From assembly GCA_050084515.1 (NCBI GenBank), contig CM114272.1, forward strand, positions 56,296,001 to 56,360,000: a DNA stretch of 64,000 nucleotides, written 5' to 3'. Made by a program: the position numbers and the translations under genes. The notes beneath the pieces are model-generated. The model did no database searches and was not told where the DNA came from. It saw only the letters and a list, made by a program, of their open reading frames with translations. Of this stretch, positions 32,236-44,253 are shown in pieces. Origin of the DNA: Blasia pusilla (lineage: Eukaryota; Marchantiophyta; Marchantiopsida; Blasiales). The number at the start of each line of letters is the position of its first letter. Within the stretch, counting starts at the first letter, position 1.

Positions 32236-34390
32236 ATCGTTGTGGTCAGGTTTACAGTTGACGACAACTTCGTCTATAATCCAGGTCAGTTTGTGAGATC
32301 CTTACTCGAGTAGCAGCTACAATGTATAGTGTGATAATTTTGCATATATAAGGGAATCCTTCTCTTTTCGTTCGCCTTACACTTCTGTCCTCCTCGCATC
32401 CCAGAGGCACTGCTGCATGAGCTCCTTCTGAAGGCCCTTGCACTCCTGCTTGTCTCCCATGTCACCACCACAGGAACTCCTCTGCCTTAGGACGATGCTT
32501 GTTAATGTCTGGCACCACATCGTACCAAATCCCCCAAGCCCTGGGCTCCAAGACTAGAGGCAGTTCTCTGTTCTCCATCCGCTAGTCACGAGTAGTAATA
32601 TGGACTCCATTCCATACTGTACTCCCACCAACGCAGAGTTCGCGTCACCTAAATCTCAATGATTGAAATCGGAAGGATTGGTAGCATTCTTCAGTCCACT
32701 GAATGTATTCCCCAGTCCTCTTGAACATCTGGAGCACGGAACCATTTCGCATTCTTCTCTCATCTCTACAACCCAACATCCATCAAGGAGACGGAAGGGC
32801 AAGTAGTTCGTCGAAGGTACAATTGGAACGCAGAGCAACACAGTAGATTTCATTCCATAGCCATGAGCTTCTGGAGTGGCCGGTGGAAGAATGCGCAATT
32901 GGATTGTCAGGCATTAGGTCTTGGTTTCCATGTAGAGGCATTTGGGGTAACAAGTATGCAACCGAGTGGCATTGTATTCCCCATTCCACTTCCAACCATA
33001 GATATCAAACGCCCACCGAGCAATCGTAGTTGACTGTGGGTGAAGATACAATTGCATTGCACATCACTAGAGTCTGCTTTCCATCGAGGCATTCAGGCAT
33101 AGCCATTCCTGGCAGCAAAAGAAAAACCTCCAACGCGCTTGAGCATTAAAGCCCAAAAATCAGACCATTGTAAGAATCGTCAGGGACTGAACGTTTCAAA
33201 ATAGAGAGACCTACTCTTCACTTAGTAAACGACCCGTTTGATACATTTTGTAATCCTGTCAAGCTTGAATAGCATTCGGCCTACCCGATATACTCTTTCC
33301 CATCTCTGCAGGCGCAAACTCATTGCCAAGTCCTGTCCTAACCCTGCTCACGAGATATCTCAAAACGGAAGCGGTGATTGGTTATGCAACTCATGCGAAG
33401 ATCCATTCTGTAAAAAGCTGTGTCTACAGATCGAGGCAAAACTTTCATAAGGGGATTTGTGGCGTGAATTCTGTTCCCATGAGCATACCGTTTGACCCCA
33501 ATTATCATTCTCGGAGTATCGATTACGATGACTTGAAGTTAACGGACATCTTCTCAGCGGAAGATGTACTTCTATGAACTTGCTACTTAGGCCCTATCTT
33601 ATGTAACTAGAGGTCACAATTTTTCTTGTATGGATTTTTTTCTTTAGAATAGAAAACATCTGGTATTCAATTGTCATAAAAACATTTGTTTGCAAATTAA
33701 AAAAACATTCTTCAATAATAATATAGATGGGTTTTATTTAATGACCTAGGTAACCCTAAAATTAGTTTAAGTGATAGGTTTGTTATGGGAGTTTAGAAAT
33801 TTAGTGGGTGTTGCCATATTCCTAACACCATCTCAAATCATTAAGAGTTTTGGTTTTGTAGATGTGTAAGTGGCAAGCGTGAGTAGCTACCTGCATAACT
33901 TGAAATGGTAAGAGAACTTCAGCAAGAGGGATGCTTTTTGGATCATGTACCACCACGAGGCACGACCCCATGGGATAGAGGCTTTATCCCATGGCCCGGT
34001 TTCTTTTCTTGCGATGGCACGAGGCCCCAAGAAACGGTCCTCCAGTTGAGAATCGTCGCCCCGTCAACTTGCACTGCTAGATTATATTTATGCGAGACAA
34101 TCATAGAAGGTCTCACAACTTTAGAACCCATGGGATTGCCCCCCTAAGAGGAAAGACAAGGAGGGTAGCTAGGCTAGAATGTGCAGAGATTGGTATGACG
34201 CTGATGACTTTTATATGTGGCGGTCAAAACACTTGGCACGCTTTTTGTCTTCAAAATACACAACTAGTAGGGTTTATGGGTGGCAAAAACAAGCTAAGGC
34301 TCGAAGAGGGGGATTGCAAGTGTGTGGAGGCCTTAATAGGCCCCGCGTGACCTAATCTAGGCTGTCGAATCGACAGGTGGGCATTAGGTG
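32236..34390. other. Unassigned low-copy sequence
   Basis: Contains several short frames on both strands (for example 32,656-32,898 minus, 33,238-33,450 plus, 33,905-34,147 plus), none with a motif I know. 33,600-33,760 is AT-rich. No RNA gene or mobile-element protein was found. Confidence 0.3.
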
Positions 34391-34394
34391 ATGT

Positions 34395-34465
34395 CATGGG
34401 TTCTCAGCGGCTCAATTGCTTAGGGGCTTCGGCTGCACAAGGGCAAAGGTTCCAATCTAGAGGTG
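34395..34465 (+). other. Possible tRNA-derived sequence
   Basis: GGCTCAATTGCTTAGGGGC resembles a tRNA A-box/D-arm and GGTTCCAATCTAGAGG a B-box, about 38 bp apart. The cloverleaf cannot be completed, so a SINE-like or decayed tRNA remnant is more likely than a working tRNA. Confidence 0.2.
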
Positions 34466-34607
34466 GATTCAAAAGCCATTGTGAAGGGTAGTCTTCGTTA
34501 GTTGGTGATTGCCTCTCATTCTCTAAACTAGTTGTTGCTCGTGCCATGCACGATTAATGGTGTTTATTACCACTACATCCTTGGCTTTTAAATTAGTCAT
34601 AGGTATT

Positions 34608-35000
34608 GTGCGCCTACCTCTTTAAACAACAGTCTTATGTGTTGTCAAAGCTTGTATTCAACAAGTCATGCCCTCCTTAATGATCTATGCCCAAAGACAC
34701 TCACATTAGTTATGGTTTGGGTTAACCAGCCTTGTGTACCTCGAATCTTAATCTTGTATTATCTTTCAAGCTTAACCTACGTAGACAGATATCACCAATG
34801 TAGACAGATATCAGAATGTTCAGATATCAACTCTCACTCTCCATGAGAGGAAAGTCTTCAAGACTTGGGACAAACTTCTTTGATAGGAAGGGAACCTAAG
34901 ATTACGCGAATGGATCCGATGGGCCTGGTGGTTCCAACTGCCCAATGTACCTTGTCAATTGTCACGTATGTTAGGACAAATTGACGAGATCTAGTAGACT
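34608..35000 (-). repeat. Degenerate LTR remnant, same family as 44.25 and 62.99 kb
   Basis: Starts TGTGCGCCTAC and keeps, in order, words seen in the other two LTRs: the ACACTCACATTAG..GG..AACCAGC region and GTCTTCAAGACTTGGGACA. It is strongly diverged and has lost its second half. Confidence 0.5.
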
Positions 35001-35089
35001 TCAGACATACTATAAAATAGCCTCAAGAGGTCGAGGAATGCGTATTGAGGCCACACGTACCTTGAGAAAGTAGGTTTCTCGTTCGTTTC

Positions 35090-35810
35090 GGCTCATTTGG
35101 AGCTATACTGAGGAACTTACTACTTTGAGTAAGCTACAATTTTTGGTATAGTTTACTATCCACTTTGGGAGATGGCTCTTGATCGGCTACAATAGGTTAA
35201 GAGCTAAGAAGACGATCCAGAACATAGGTTATCGTGGAGAGAGCTTGGGAGAGGGAAGGGGATATATCTTCAAGAGAGTAGAGTGCAGTAGATTTTTAGT
35301 CCACAGGAAGCCGATCTAGCTTATGGGACCCCTTCCACATATATGATTGATATCACATCCGACAGACACTTTCACATCTAGATTTAGGATCCTCACCAAA
35401 GAGATTTGGTTTTAGTTTAGTTTAGTTTTTTTGTTATGTTTTGGAAGGCCTAGAATTTTTATCCAAATTTTTGAGCCGAGAGCATAGTCAAAGCATACAA
35501 GGTGTTGTCTCTCTTGAACATGGACCATCTATGCCGTAGGTAGGAGACGTCACTGCCTTGGGGTTGAGACCACCCCCCACTATCTAAGGGGAGAGTTGAA
35601 CCCAAGACCACTTTAAGAGGATTTTATGTTCATCTAACCTCTTGGTTATTTACCGCTTCATGAAAGAGAGAGAGAGTTTGAGAGCTCATCCTATCGTTGT
35701 TGAACCTTTTGGCATGATGCAACGAAGCTATGATCCTCCTTGCCTTGTGTTTTGAGTCAAACCTACTCTCCTAATGATAGGCTTGGATTACACATACAAG
35801 ACATGGCCTC
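35090..35810 (-). repeat. Dispersed repeat, inverted partner of 1740-2235
   Basis: Contains the reverse complement of words from the 1.7-2.2 kb repeat (GGCTCATTTGGAGC, GAGCTTGGGAGAGG, GTTGAACCTTTTGGCATGA). It ends beside a Ty3/gypsy pol fragment, which supports an LTR origin. Confidence 0.5.
35560..35662 (-). other. Possible tRNA-derived SINE head
   Basis: On the minus strand AACCAAGAGGTTAGATG resembles an A-box and GGGTTCAACTCTCCCC a B-box, about 45 bp apart. The acceptor stem is not convincing. It lies within or beside the dispersed repeat. Confidence 0.25.
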
Positions 35811-35814
35811 GTGG

Positions 35815-36075
35815 GCATGCCGTACCAAATGTGATGTGTGTGAAGGATGAGGCAGTACAGGTATTCTACCAAACTTGCAACATATGTATTCTCTCCCATC
35901 GAAACCGTCTGGTTTGTTGTAGGCTTTGATCCCACTCTCTAGCACCCAGTATGCTTGTGACGTTGCCAGGGCACAAGTACTCCAAACTTATTTCATCCTC
36001 GTGAATATCTCGTTCATCTGTCGTCTCTTCAGCGACCTCTAGAGAGGAAACTATCTTCAACCCAAAGAGAGTTTC
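35815..36075 (-). pseudogene. Ty3/gypsy pol fragment (RNase H-integrase linker)
   Basis: The minus-strand frame with RDIHEDEISLEYLCPGN matches RDIHDDKMVLEYLRTG at 42,300-42,420, and nucleotide identity extends over about 250 bp (CTCTCTAGCACCCAGTATGC against CTCTCTAGCATCCACCATGC). Only this short piece remains. It lies between the dispersed repeat and the start of transposon locus II. Confidence 0.6.
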
Positions 36076-36109
36076 GGTTGAGTTGAAAAGAGAGATTTAA
36101 AAAAAATAT

Positions 36110-36700
36110 TTTTGCACTTTTTTTCTTTGTGCTTAGTCATTCCAACAAACTTATTTTCCTCTTCCGTATTTCGAAAATCTGTCTGAATCTGACGGGTTGC
36201 AAGTTACACAAAATAAAAAAATTTGAAAAATCTTTGGAATCATAAATGTTGAACAAATCATTTTTTCCGTCCAAGGTTTGGAAAAAATCTATCATTTTCC
36301 CTTGAATTAATAGAGTTTAAGCTTATAATGATTATTTTGGCAAATGAAAATACAATCGAAGACCTCATTTTGCACTTTCAAAGTGGTTTATTCAAAATAC
36401 TTTGCACTTCTTTGAGGGAAAAAATTGGTTGGTGGATCCCTACTCTTACCTCCGACTCTTTTAGAACTATAAGCAACACATAGTGCATGTGATTATAAGA
36501 AAAATACATTTTTCCACTTGTTTCTTTTTGGAAAAAGTCATGTCGGAAAAACAACAAATATGTACTACATATATCCTTATGACGCTTGAATTCACAGTGT
36601 TGTTCTTGGCCCAACTCATCCTTTCTATTCCATTGCTACTATGAATGTCTTTTGTGGCGATGATTTCCAACTTTGCTCCCTAAGCTGATGCGATTCGCTT
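36110..36700 (-). other. 3' flank of transposase, locus II
   Basis: AT-rich sequence beyond the last recognisable transposase coding. It contains one right-hand palindrome half (GAATCTGACGGGTTGC at 36,186). The transposon end described at 9,995 and 49,865 is not seen here, so this is the other side of the element or an eroded end. Confidence 0.4.
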
Positions 36701-37900
36701 TGCCCTCTCCACGATTAGCTAACACATTTTGATTCTCTTAACCTCATGTCTAGACTCAAATAGAAATAGTGGATTGAGATCATCCACCTTCTTCGTGTAT
36801 ATGTTGACATTAATCTTGGGTTGAATCCGGAATGTGAAGGTCTCTATAATGCAAACATGTTCCAAACTCCCTCCGTCTATAAGTTTGAATCCGATACTTG
36901 TAAGATTGTCAACTTCCTCTTGAGTGCAATTGGTACGTGCAGCAATGGGCCAAATCATGGTGTATTCCCTGGAGCTCCAATGGCAGTAGGATAAGACTTT
37001 TGAAAAGTGCATGATTCATTTAGGTTGAAGAAGTACTTCAATTGATCCTCGGTCTTGATGAAACATTCAAAGATTATGAGCCCCCAGAAGTTTGACAATG
37101 GTCGTATTGTCCTTTTATAGTTCTCATTCAGGCAAGTCTTGTATGCTCTCCTAATGGCATCGGACCATGCCTCGCAAGTCAGTCTGCGAGCAGGCTTGCT
37201 TTGAGATATATGCGATCTTTTGAGGTTGTAATCAATCTCAATGACCGAAATCCCATATTGTTAAACTACCCCAGAGATCAAATGTTGCAAAGTTCCAACA
37301 ATAGAGGGATTTTGAAATAAAATACTCACTAATTTTGGAGAAGTTACTTCTACTCAAATTTGGGAGTAATCTGGTGTCTCCGAATATGTGGAAAGGATAA
37401 TTTCTTCATCCAAATGAATCATCGGGTTTGTTCCTGGATACTACTGTTTGACTTGCATGAAGACAAGATACTTATCTGGTCTCTAGAAGTCTCTCTCAGA
37501 TTGTTATACAACCATGGGACGTCTTAGGATACGCCTACGAATATCCCCACCAATATGGAGGTCTTGTTCGAGGAGAGTTCTGGTTATGCATCGATTGAAG
37601 GCTTCCAAATACAATTTCTCATCACCACATCTCACAACAACCCCAACATACAACTCATAAGTCGAAGGTCCCTTTTTGGTTATGCTCTCTATGAGGAAGA
37701 TATGGATGTTGCATATTGTAGCATTGCCCTTTTCTGGTCTTATTGGCATGCCTCCACGAGTGAAATCCTTTGGCATGCTTGGGACGACCTCCAGGAGGAA
37801 TGAACACTCTAGGTTTCACTTGTGTTGGGGCAAAGAGTATTTTCATGAATGTTCAATCCCTACTGTGACGAAAATGTGAGAAGGGAACGAAAAAGCTCTA
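36700..37900 (-). pseudogene. Transposase C-terminal exon (locus II)
   Basis: Begins after a plausible acceptor (CACAG before TAGGGATTGAAC, near 37,870) and encodes MPKDFTRGGMPIRPEKG, DEKLYLEAFNRC..TLLEQDLHIGGDI, a stretch with several stops, KYFFNLNESCTF, then NCTQEEVDNLTSIGFKL. The last continues for about 50 codons beyond the point where the locus III copy is broken, so locus II supplies the native 3' end of this gene. No domain recognised; it is the second exon of the DDE-like transposase gene. Stops make it dead. Confidence 0.6.
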
Positions 37901-37919
37901 TAAGCAAAGAAAATAGCAA

Positions 37920-38440
37920 TCTGTTAAGACTTGATGGGTTGCAAGTCCGAGGCATCCAAAGAATATCTATACAATCGGTCGGTTTTCGACGTGTTGCAAC
38001 ATCCATGCTGGAAGCCTCCTACTAGAACGCGTCGGAATTGGACGAGTTGATTGTAGGAGGTTAGCCCAACTTGGAACATCCATGTGAAACCCTTGGATTC
38101 CAACGACTTGCAAGAAGTGTCTACACACGAAGCTCACAATCTGTCAAGATCCGATAAGTTATAGTTAACTTGCACTAATGCAACCTATCAGACTCTGACG
38201 AGTTGTAGACTGATGCAACCTGTCGGGATCTGACGGGTTGAAGAGTGAGTTAACCCGCACATTTTTGCAGCTTGCAACTCGTCGGATACTTGCTATTTGT
38301 AGATGTATTATACTTTCTTACTTGCAACTTGTAACCCGTTGGGATTCGACAGGTTATACACTGATGGAACGTGTTTGGTTTTGACGGGTTGCACATTCAT
38401 GCAACTAGTCGTATTTGACGAGTTGATTGCATTGTTTTGT
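37920..38440. repeat. Palindrome cluster in transposase intron (locus II)
   Basis: About nine degenerate copies in 500 bp, for example near 37,975, 38,030, 38,090, 38,140, 38,180, 38,216, 38,275, 38,335 and 38,370. Same intron position as 55,260-55,610. Decay is advanced; several copies keep only one arm (GTCGGGATCTGACGGGTTG at 38,221). Confidence 0.75.
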
Positions 38441-38835
38441 CATGAATGTGTGAAGTTGGAGGCAAAGCTGGATCTATAGAGTTGAGAGTGGAAAACGTAC
38501 AATTTGGTGCACTAGGAAATTACAGACGGTCGACTTGGGAAACAGAAGGCTTCAGAGGCAAGCCATAAATTTTGTATTGTCCATTTGTGTAAGGTAGGAG
38601 ATTCCATATTTTAGAGTCTCCAATCATTGGCTGGAATGTCTCATCTACGACATCCTCTGTACCGTCTATCCTAACATCCTTGGAAACAAATATGTTCCAA
38701 TTCGGAGAAGAAATCATAGTGAGAGGAAATTCCATCCACTTGTATGTAAGACTCATGAGCTTGCGGTCGAATTATTTTTGATTTAGGAAGGGCTACTAGA
38801 TGACTGCGAGAGGTGAGTTTCAGATAATTATCCAT
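38440..38835 (-). pseudogene. Transposase 5' fragment (locus II)
   Basis: From the ATG at 38,835 (MDNYLKLTSRSHL) through TNGQYKIYGLPLKPSVSQVD, matching the first ~130 codons at locus III. At about 38,440 it jumps directly into the palindrome-rich intron, so roughly 1.6 kb with the cysteine cluster and catalytic core is deleted. A non-autonomous deletion derivative. Confidence 0.7.
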
Positions 38836-39059
38836 TTGTAGATAATTCCACCAGGAGGAGAATGAAAATAAAAATAGGAATGAGAACGAGGAAAAAAATG
38901 AGACTTTTTAATTTATATTGAATAGTGATCATTATTCTGCCCACAGAAATCGATTGACAAGCTATTGGTTGGTAGGTGAGATTGCTTGACACTATGGATT
39001 TCCTTGGGATAGATCATGTTTAAAGTTTCTGGATTGCCTCAGGTTAATTAGCTATTAAC

Positions 39060-39595
39060 GAGGTTAAATCAACTTGTCGGATTCCGACAAGTTGCAACCT
39101 GTCAGAGTCAGACATGTTCTAAATTTTCGGAATCTGAATGGTTAAGAATCGTCGGACTTCAACATGTTGCAACCGGTCAGACTTCGACGGGTTGAAAAGC
39201 CATGGAGTCTGTTTGGTTGTAAACAAACTATTTGTAAATTTTCCCAGTCCGCCAAGTTGCAATCCATCAGGGTGCAACTTGCAACCCATTGGAGTCTGAT
39301 GGGTTGCTTGGGGTCTTGGGAAGTTATGTCAATAATCCTAAACACTAAAGGTGCAACCCATTATCATTATTGGTTGCACGTCATGCAAACTGATGGAGTC
39401 CGTTGGGTTGCACGGATGAATTTCCTACGGTGACCCGTCAGACTATGACGGATTGCACGAGGACCTTGCTTTAATTTCCCTTGACAAGAGAAGCGTGCAA
39501 TATGTTAGAGATCAACGAGTTGCCCTGGGACCTCACCTTCATACTCTTGGCGAGGGAAGTATGCAACGATGAGTTGTACGTTTCCCAGGTGCAAA
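39060..39595. repeat. Palindrome cluster in divergent promoter region (locus II)
   Basis: About eight copies. The one at 39,070-39,094 is perfectly symmetric with arms CAACTTGTCGGA and TCCGACAAGTTG, two positions changed in both arms relative to the common form. Others near 39,096, 39,170, 39,265, 39,284 and 39,435 are partly decayed. Confidence 0.8.
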
Positions 39596-39651
39596 ACATC
39601 GTAACGGTGGATGTTGCCATCGGTGCAACGGTTCCCACAAACCAAAAATCA

Positions 39652-39680
39652 CCTTAACGGCTCAAAAAGTATATATAAAA
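39652..39680 (+). promoter_or_regulatory. TATA-type core promoter, rightward (locus II)
   Basis: AACGGCTCAAAAAGT followed by ATATATAAAA matches the promoters at 9,876 and 58,884. The ParB-like gene expected downstream is absent. Confidence 0.5.
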
Positions 39681-39699
39681 GACACAGATTTTGCTCATT

Positions 39700-40070
39700 T
39701 TCCTTTCTCGTTCCGCGATTACAGTTGGAGCTCTTCATCCACCAACAATTCCTCCCGATAGTTGAGGTCCCCGTGTCCGTGGATCATGTCGGTTGCTCAG
39801 AGCCCTTTGCTCTGAATAACGATGCTCCAACACATGACGCTCTAAGAGTTGGGTTTAGGCAATCACCTCTACTAGGTCACAACGCTTGAAGAAACAATGC
39901 TTAGAGTGTTGGGTTTCGGCACTCGATGGATGCTTTGAGGGATTGGGCAATCGATTGAATTTTGTCGTGCGAATACACATCGCTGCCAACATACATCGAT
40001 TGTCATGCACACACATGTCTAAGATCCATCTAGTTATGAATCCTAACATCATACATGAATGATTGGACAA
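39700..40070. other. Junction region right of locus II
   Basis: Promoter-proximal similarity to the other loci fades after about 39,740. The rest contains short repeated words (GAGTTGGGTTTAGGCAATC, GTGTTGGGTTTCGGCACTC) and no gene. Confidence 0.3.
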
Positions 40071-40803
40071 TCCCAATATAAAGTTTAATACGAATTGTAA
40101 ACTTTGATGAAATTTGTACTTCATCCAAACAACCATACTCAAAATTCTGATGCACATTGGTGTGGCAGCAAGAGAAAGTATACATAAGGAATCCCAAATT
40201 ATGTGATCTCTTTATTGATCATTCCTAGCCCATTCTTCAAGAGAGAATCAAAGCACAATACATGCACCTCGTAATGTATCACGGACCCCAAAAAGGGTCT
40301 TCAATCCCAAGGAGATGAGTTCAAAATGAGAATCATCCAAAATAAACCCCTCTAGGCATCTCTATGGGCGACCTATAGACACACGTCATCTCCGTCCTAG
40401 CTGGTCCCTACCAACATGTAGTACACCCATACTAGCTACCTAACAACTATATATGTTGTCTCCTCATGAGACCAACTACTAATTAACTCATGACCCTATA
40501 GGTCCAAATGGACCCATATATGACTAGGAAGGTCAACCTCTCTAAGGTTGCCATTCCTGATAGAGGGAAGGGTGATCTACACTCGTAGGTCATCTCCTAA
40601 GAGCAGGTCACATATGACCTTTCAAAATAGGGAAATACAAGGCCCCTCTAAATCCTTGATACTATCTCATCTCTCATGACAGATGTCGTGCGAATACATA
40701 TCACTACCAAAATACATTGGCTGTCATACACACATATATGCAAGATCCATCTAGTCTATGAATCCTAACATCTCTATACATGAATGACAAGATAACCCCA
40801 ATC
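39960..40803 (-). repeat. LTR-like region with a 110-bp direct repeat at both ends
   Basis: A sequence from TGTCGTGCGAATACA to ATACATGAATGA occurs at 39,960-40,070 and at 40,688-40,800, offset about 730 bp. Read on the minus strand each copy begins TGGG(A/G)TT...CATTCATG. The right copy is preceded by AGGGGGGGCGAT, a good polypurine tract, so a 3' LTR of the adjacent minus-strand Ty3/gypsy pol probably starts at about 40,801. The left copy may be a second LTR or an internal duplication. Confidence 0.5.
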
Positions 40804-41350
40804 GCCCCCCCTAGTTGATGGTTAGGACCCTCTAACTCCAGATAGCCTAAAAAATAAGTCAAAATGCTATGCATCTTTTTGATGCTAAGATCAGGAGGTC
40901 GGATGTTATGTCGTCCAATCGCTAGTCACCTTCTTGCAATCCATAACATCAAGAGGCATCTATCTATTACATATATGTACATTTGGGACAAAGCCAACGT
41001 CCTTGAAGAACCAAGTCAATAGGAGGCTTCAAGCACGACCTATGCTATCCTCGAGAACACCCATCACAAACTAGCATCGTGGCTATGCCTCTGGCAGACC
41101 CACACAACATGCATCTCAAGCCTGCAGGAACAAGTGCCAAACTCGGATGGCAACTTGGATCAATCCTCCCATCTACTTTTGGAAGATGACATGGCAGACA
41201 ATTACGTATATGATCTTTCCAAAAGGTACCATCACAACCCTATGAAATAAGGACTTCTGAAGGTAAAATCTCTCGCACTCGTAGAATAGTACGTCCCGCC
41301 ATCATGTCCAATATTTTTGATGTTGTCTGTTGTAGGTAGACAAAATTGAC
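40804..41350 (-). other. 3' untranslated region of Ty3/gypsy element 2
   Basis: Lies between the polypurine tract (about 40,804-40,816) and the end of integrase coding. No ORF with known motifs. Confidence 0.4.
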
Positions 41351-41353
41351 AGG

Positions 41354-43740
41354 ATGGAATCGCCAAATCCCTTATCGATAGCCTCCTCCACGCGTAATGG
41401 CATACCTCAGAATATCACGATGCTAAGCGATAGCCAGGTTTTCAAACTCCATAGGCATGACTCTCCGAAAGAGCTCTGCCCGTTGAGAACACGCCCATAC
41501 CCATACGTCTGGATCGTCGAGGTCAAGTACCTCCACCACATCTTGTCGGATTGACAACAATAACTCTAGCTCTCTTCCATAGAGCAAGAAATATGGTGAA
41601 AATGATGTCAAGGATGTCTATTGCTTGAAGCGGTAATCCATCGCCAACCACGACAAGTGTAGGTCCCTATCTCCCAAATGTCCTCTCTGCAATGCATACT
41701 TGCGTAATCCTCTCTTCACCATGTGTACAATTCTCTCCGCCAACCATCTGCCTCTAGATGATCTCAAGAAGTCGTACAATGATCTATTAGTGCCTGATCA
41801 AACAAGGCATGAAAGTCATCCCTAAACTCAATACCCTAAGTGGTGCGTTGAAATTACTAAGCACTCTATTAAGAAATGCATAAGCCGCTCCCTCATTCAA
41901 CCTATCCAGGAATACTACCAACTCAACCCACTTGGAGAAGTGCTCCACCATGACTAACACATATCGACTGTGGCATCCCGTCAATAGTAAAGACCTTGCA
42001 AAGTCTAAACTCTAGCGATATCCAAATCCCATGATTGGTAAAGGATGAAAGTGTAGTTTCGGAGCATCGAACGATGCTCGCACCCTATCACATACGTTGC
42101 ATCTGGCTACAAACTGCTGAACATCAGTTTGCATACCACACCATCATTACGAAATCTAAATCAAGCTATACGTGTGCTTGATTCTGAAATGCCCTTACTC
42201 CTTGTGAGCATGTCTCACAACTCGTGCTCGATGCGAAGGATGCGGCACCATCCGCACTTGTCTATCCTCCCACATGAACCTTCTGGCTCGCTGTAGGACT
42301 CAATCTCGCTCTCTAGCATCCACCATGCTCACTAAGATACCAGTGCGCAGGTACTCCAAGACCATCTTATCATCGTGGATGTCTCTAGTCCTTGTCGACT
42401 CCTCATTAGGAGGCCTCCAATAATGACTTGATATAGCCAACAGACACAAATAGGTATATTTGTACCAACCTGACACCATCTCCTCACCACTCTCACCATA
42501 CCACCGCGCTCCAATCGTAACGCTCTGGCTCGTGCATGGGTTACGGCTCAACCCGTCTACATCTTAGTGTGAATGTCTTGGGCAATGGACAACCTGTAAA
42601 TCATACTCGTGTAACAAAAGTGACCATCTGGCAAGCTTGTCAGACTACATCAACCATCTGAGTGGCTGATGATCAATGATGAGTGTGAAAGGATTCCCGA
42701 ACAAATAACATTTGAAATGGGCTACTGCCCACATTGCAACTAAGCACTCTCCCTCATAAGAACTGTACTTCACCTCTACAGCGTTTTTTGAGCGGCTCAC
42801 ATACGCCACTACAAACTCTTTCCCCTCATCATCTCTTAGAGTGAGCACCGCTCCTAATCCCAACATACTCCAGTCCGTATGTCATTAGAACGAACGACCA
42901 GACATAGGTCTCCTCAAAATGGGTGAGGCCGTCAACCTATTCTTGAGATCTTGAAATGCTTGCTCTTGATCATCTCCTCGAAACCACTTATGGTCCAATC
43001 TAGTCAGTAAAGTGAGTACCTTTGCAATGGTACTAAAGCCCTTCACGTACCGTCGATAGTAGTTCTCCAATCCCATGAAAGCTCAAACTCGACTTACATC
43101 TGGAGGGCAAGGAATGCGCAATATGGCCTCCATCTTTGTCTGCTAAACTCCAATACCTCCAAGATAAATGGTGTGTTTAAGTTACGAGATTTGATCATTG
43201 AAGAACCTGCACTTGCTTAGATGTAACTTCAACCCATGTAACTGCAATCATCAAAGCACCTCCTCCAAATGTCTCTCATGCTCCTCAACCGTGGCACTGA
43301 AGACGATAATGTGATCAATGAAATATCTCGCATAATCCAAAATAGCCAAAATCCCATCTATAACTTGCTGAAAAACCGTAGGGTCATTCTTCAACCCAAA
43401 TGGTGAGAACCGCCACTGGTACAAACAATCCTTCCCAAAAGGATCTATCCCCCAAAATGTTGTCTTCTCCTTGTCCTCCACTTAGATGGGCAACTGATGA
43501 TAGCTACCACAGAGATCCAAACAATTGAAGATCCTTGAATGCCCCATCGTATCAAAGATCTCTTCGGGAGTAGGCATAGCATAGCAATCAACCTTTGTAT
43601 GCCGATTGATAGGACGATAATTCCCACACATTTTCCTATCGATCCACTTGCCATGCATGTCCTTCTTTGTTGATATAATTGTGGCACATGCATGCTCTCC
43701 AAACAATCTCTCCACCAATCCACTGTCAGCCAAGTCTCAA
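41354..43740 (-). pseudogene. Ty3/gypsy element 2 pol, inactive
   Basis: From right to left: RT start (KKDMHGKWIDRKMCGNYRPI, MPTPEEIFD, LDLCGSYHQLPI, 43,482-43,733), then FSPFGLKNDPTVFQ and FIDHIIVFS (43,251-43,481), where the usual Y-x-DD has become F-I-D-H. Next are GLENYYRRYVKGFSTIAK (42,885-43,076), RNase H with SYEGECLVAMWAVAHFKCYL and IDHQPLRWL (42,645-42,866), a linker, integrase core SRYVLVMVEHFSKWVE (41,787-41,984), and an integrase C-terminal part with FLLYGREL (41,423-41,611). Stops and frame changes separate all parts, and the RT catalytic Asp is lost. No chromodomain seen. Confidence 0.85.
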
Positions 43741-44253
43741 CTCCTATTCTGAATCAAGGCTTGCTACATGTCGGAATACCTGAAGGATTGTCGGAACATA
43801 GGAGTATCACTATCCAACTCGATCCAAATACTTGGACCCTTTAACGTACCCAAATCGTGCATACTGTATGCAAAGTAATCCCTAAATCTCCACAAGAATT
43901 GCAACTCTCGTCTCCTCTTCGCTTGTCAACCTATGACCAATCACTCTCTCCCAATTCTCTCTCGTGACCTTTGGAGAAGAGGAGAGTGGTGGCTGCTAAC
44001 TAGCAACCTCTCGAGCAACAACATGCGCTCTTGACTGAGATACCAAGTCTCTAGGCACTCCACTATGTCTTGCATCAGCAAAATGAACTCCCATCTCTCT
44101 GTGCTCTCCTAACATATCCCATTCAGTCCACGGATGTCTCTCCATCGCCATCGCGGCCCCAACCACTGATTCATCCGTCCCGGTGGACGCTGCGCTGCAA
44201 AGTGGATATAATATCAAAGACACATCTTGCATCCGTCTCTGCTCAGCTTATCG
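43741..44253 (-). other. Upstream part of Ty3/gypsy element 2, unresolved
   Basis: Probably protease or Gag-derived, by position upstream of RT, but no retropepsin or zinc-knuckle motif could be read. It ends where the chromovirus-family LTR begins, so this element is 5'-truncated. Confidence 0.35.

Noticed and set aside
33238-33577. Cys-containing ORF read as a zinc finger (CNSCEDPFCKKLC)
   Set aside because: Only one short cysteine stretch, no histidine or spacing of a known finger, and no supporting context.
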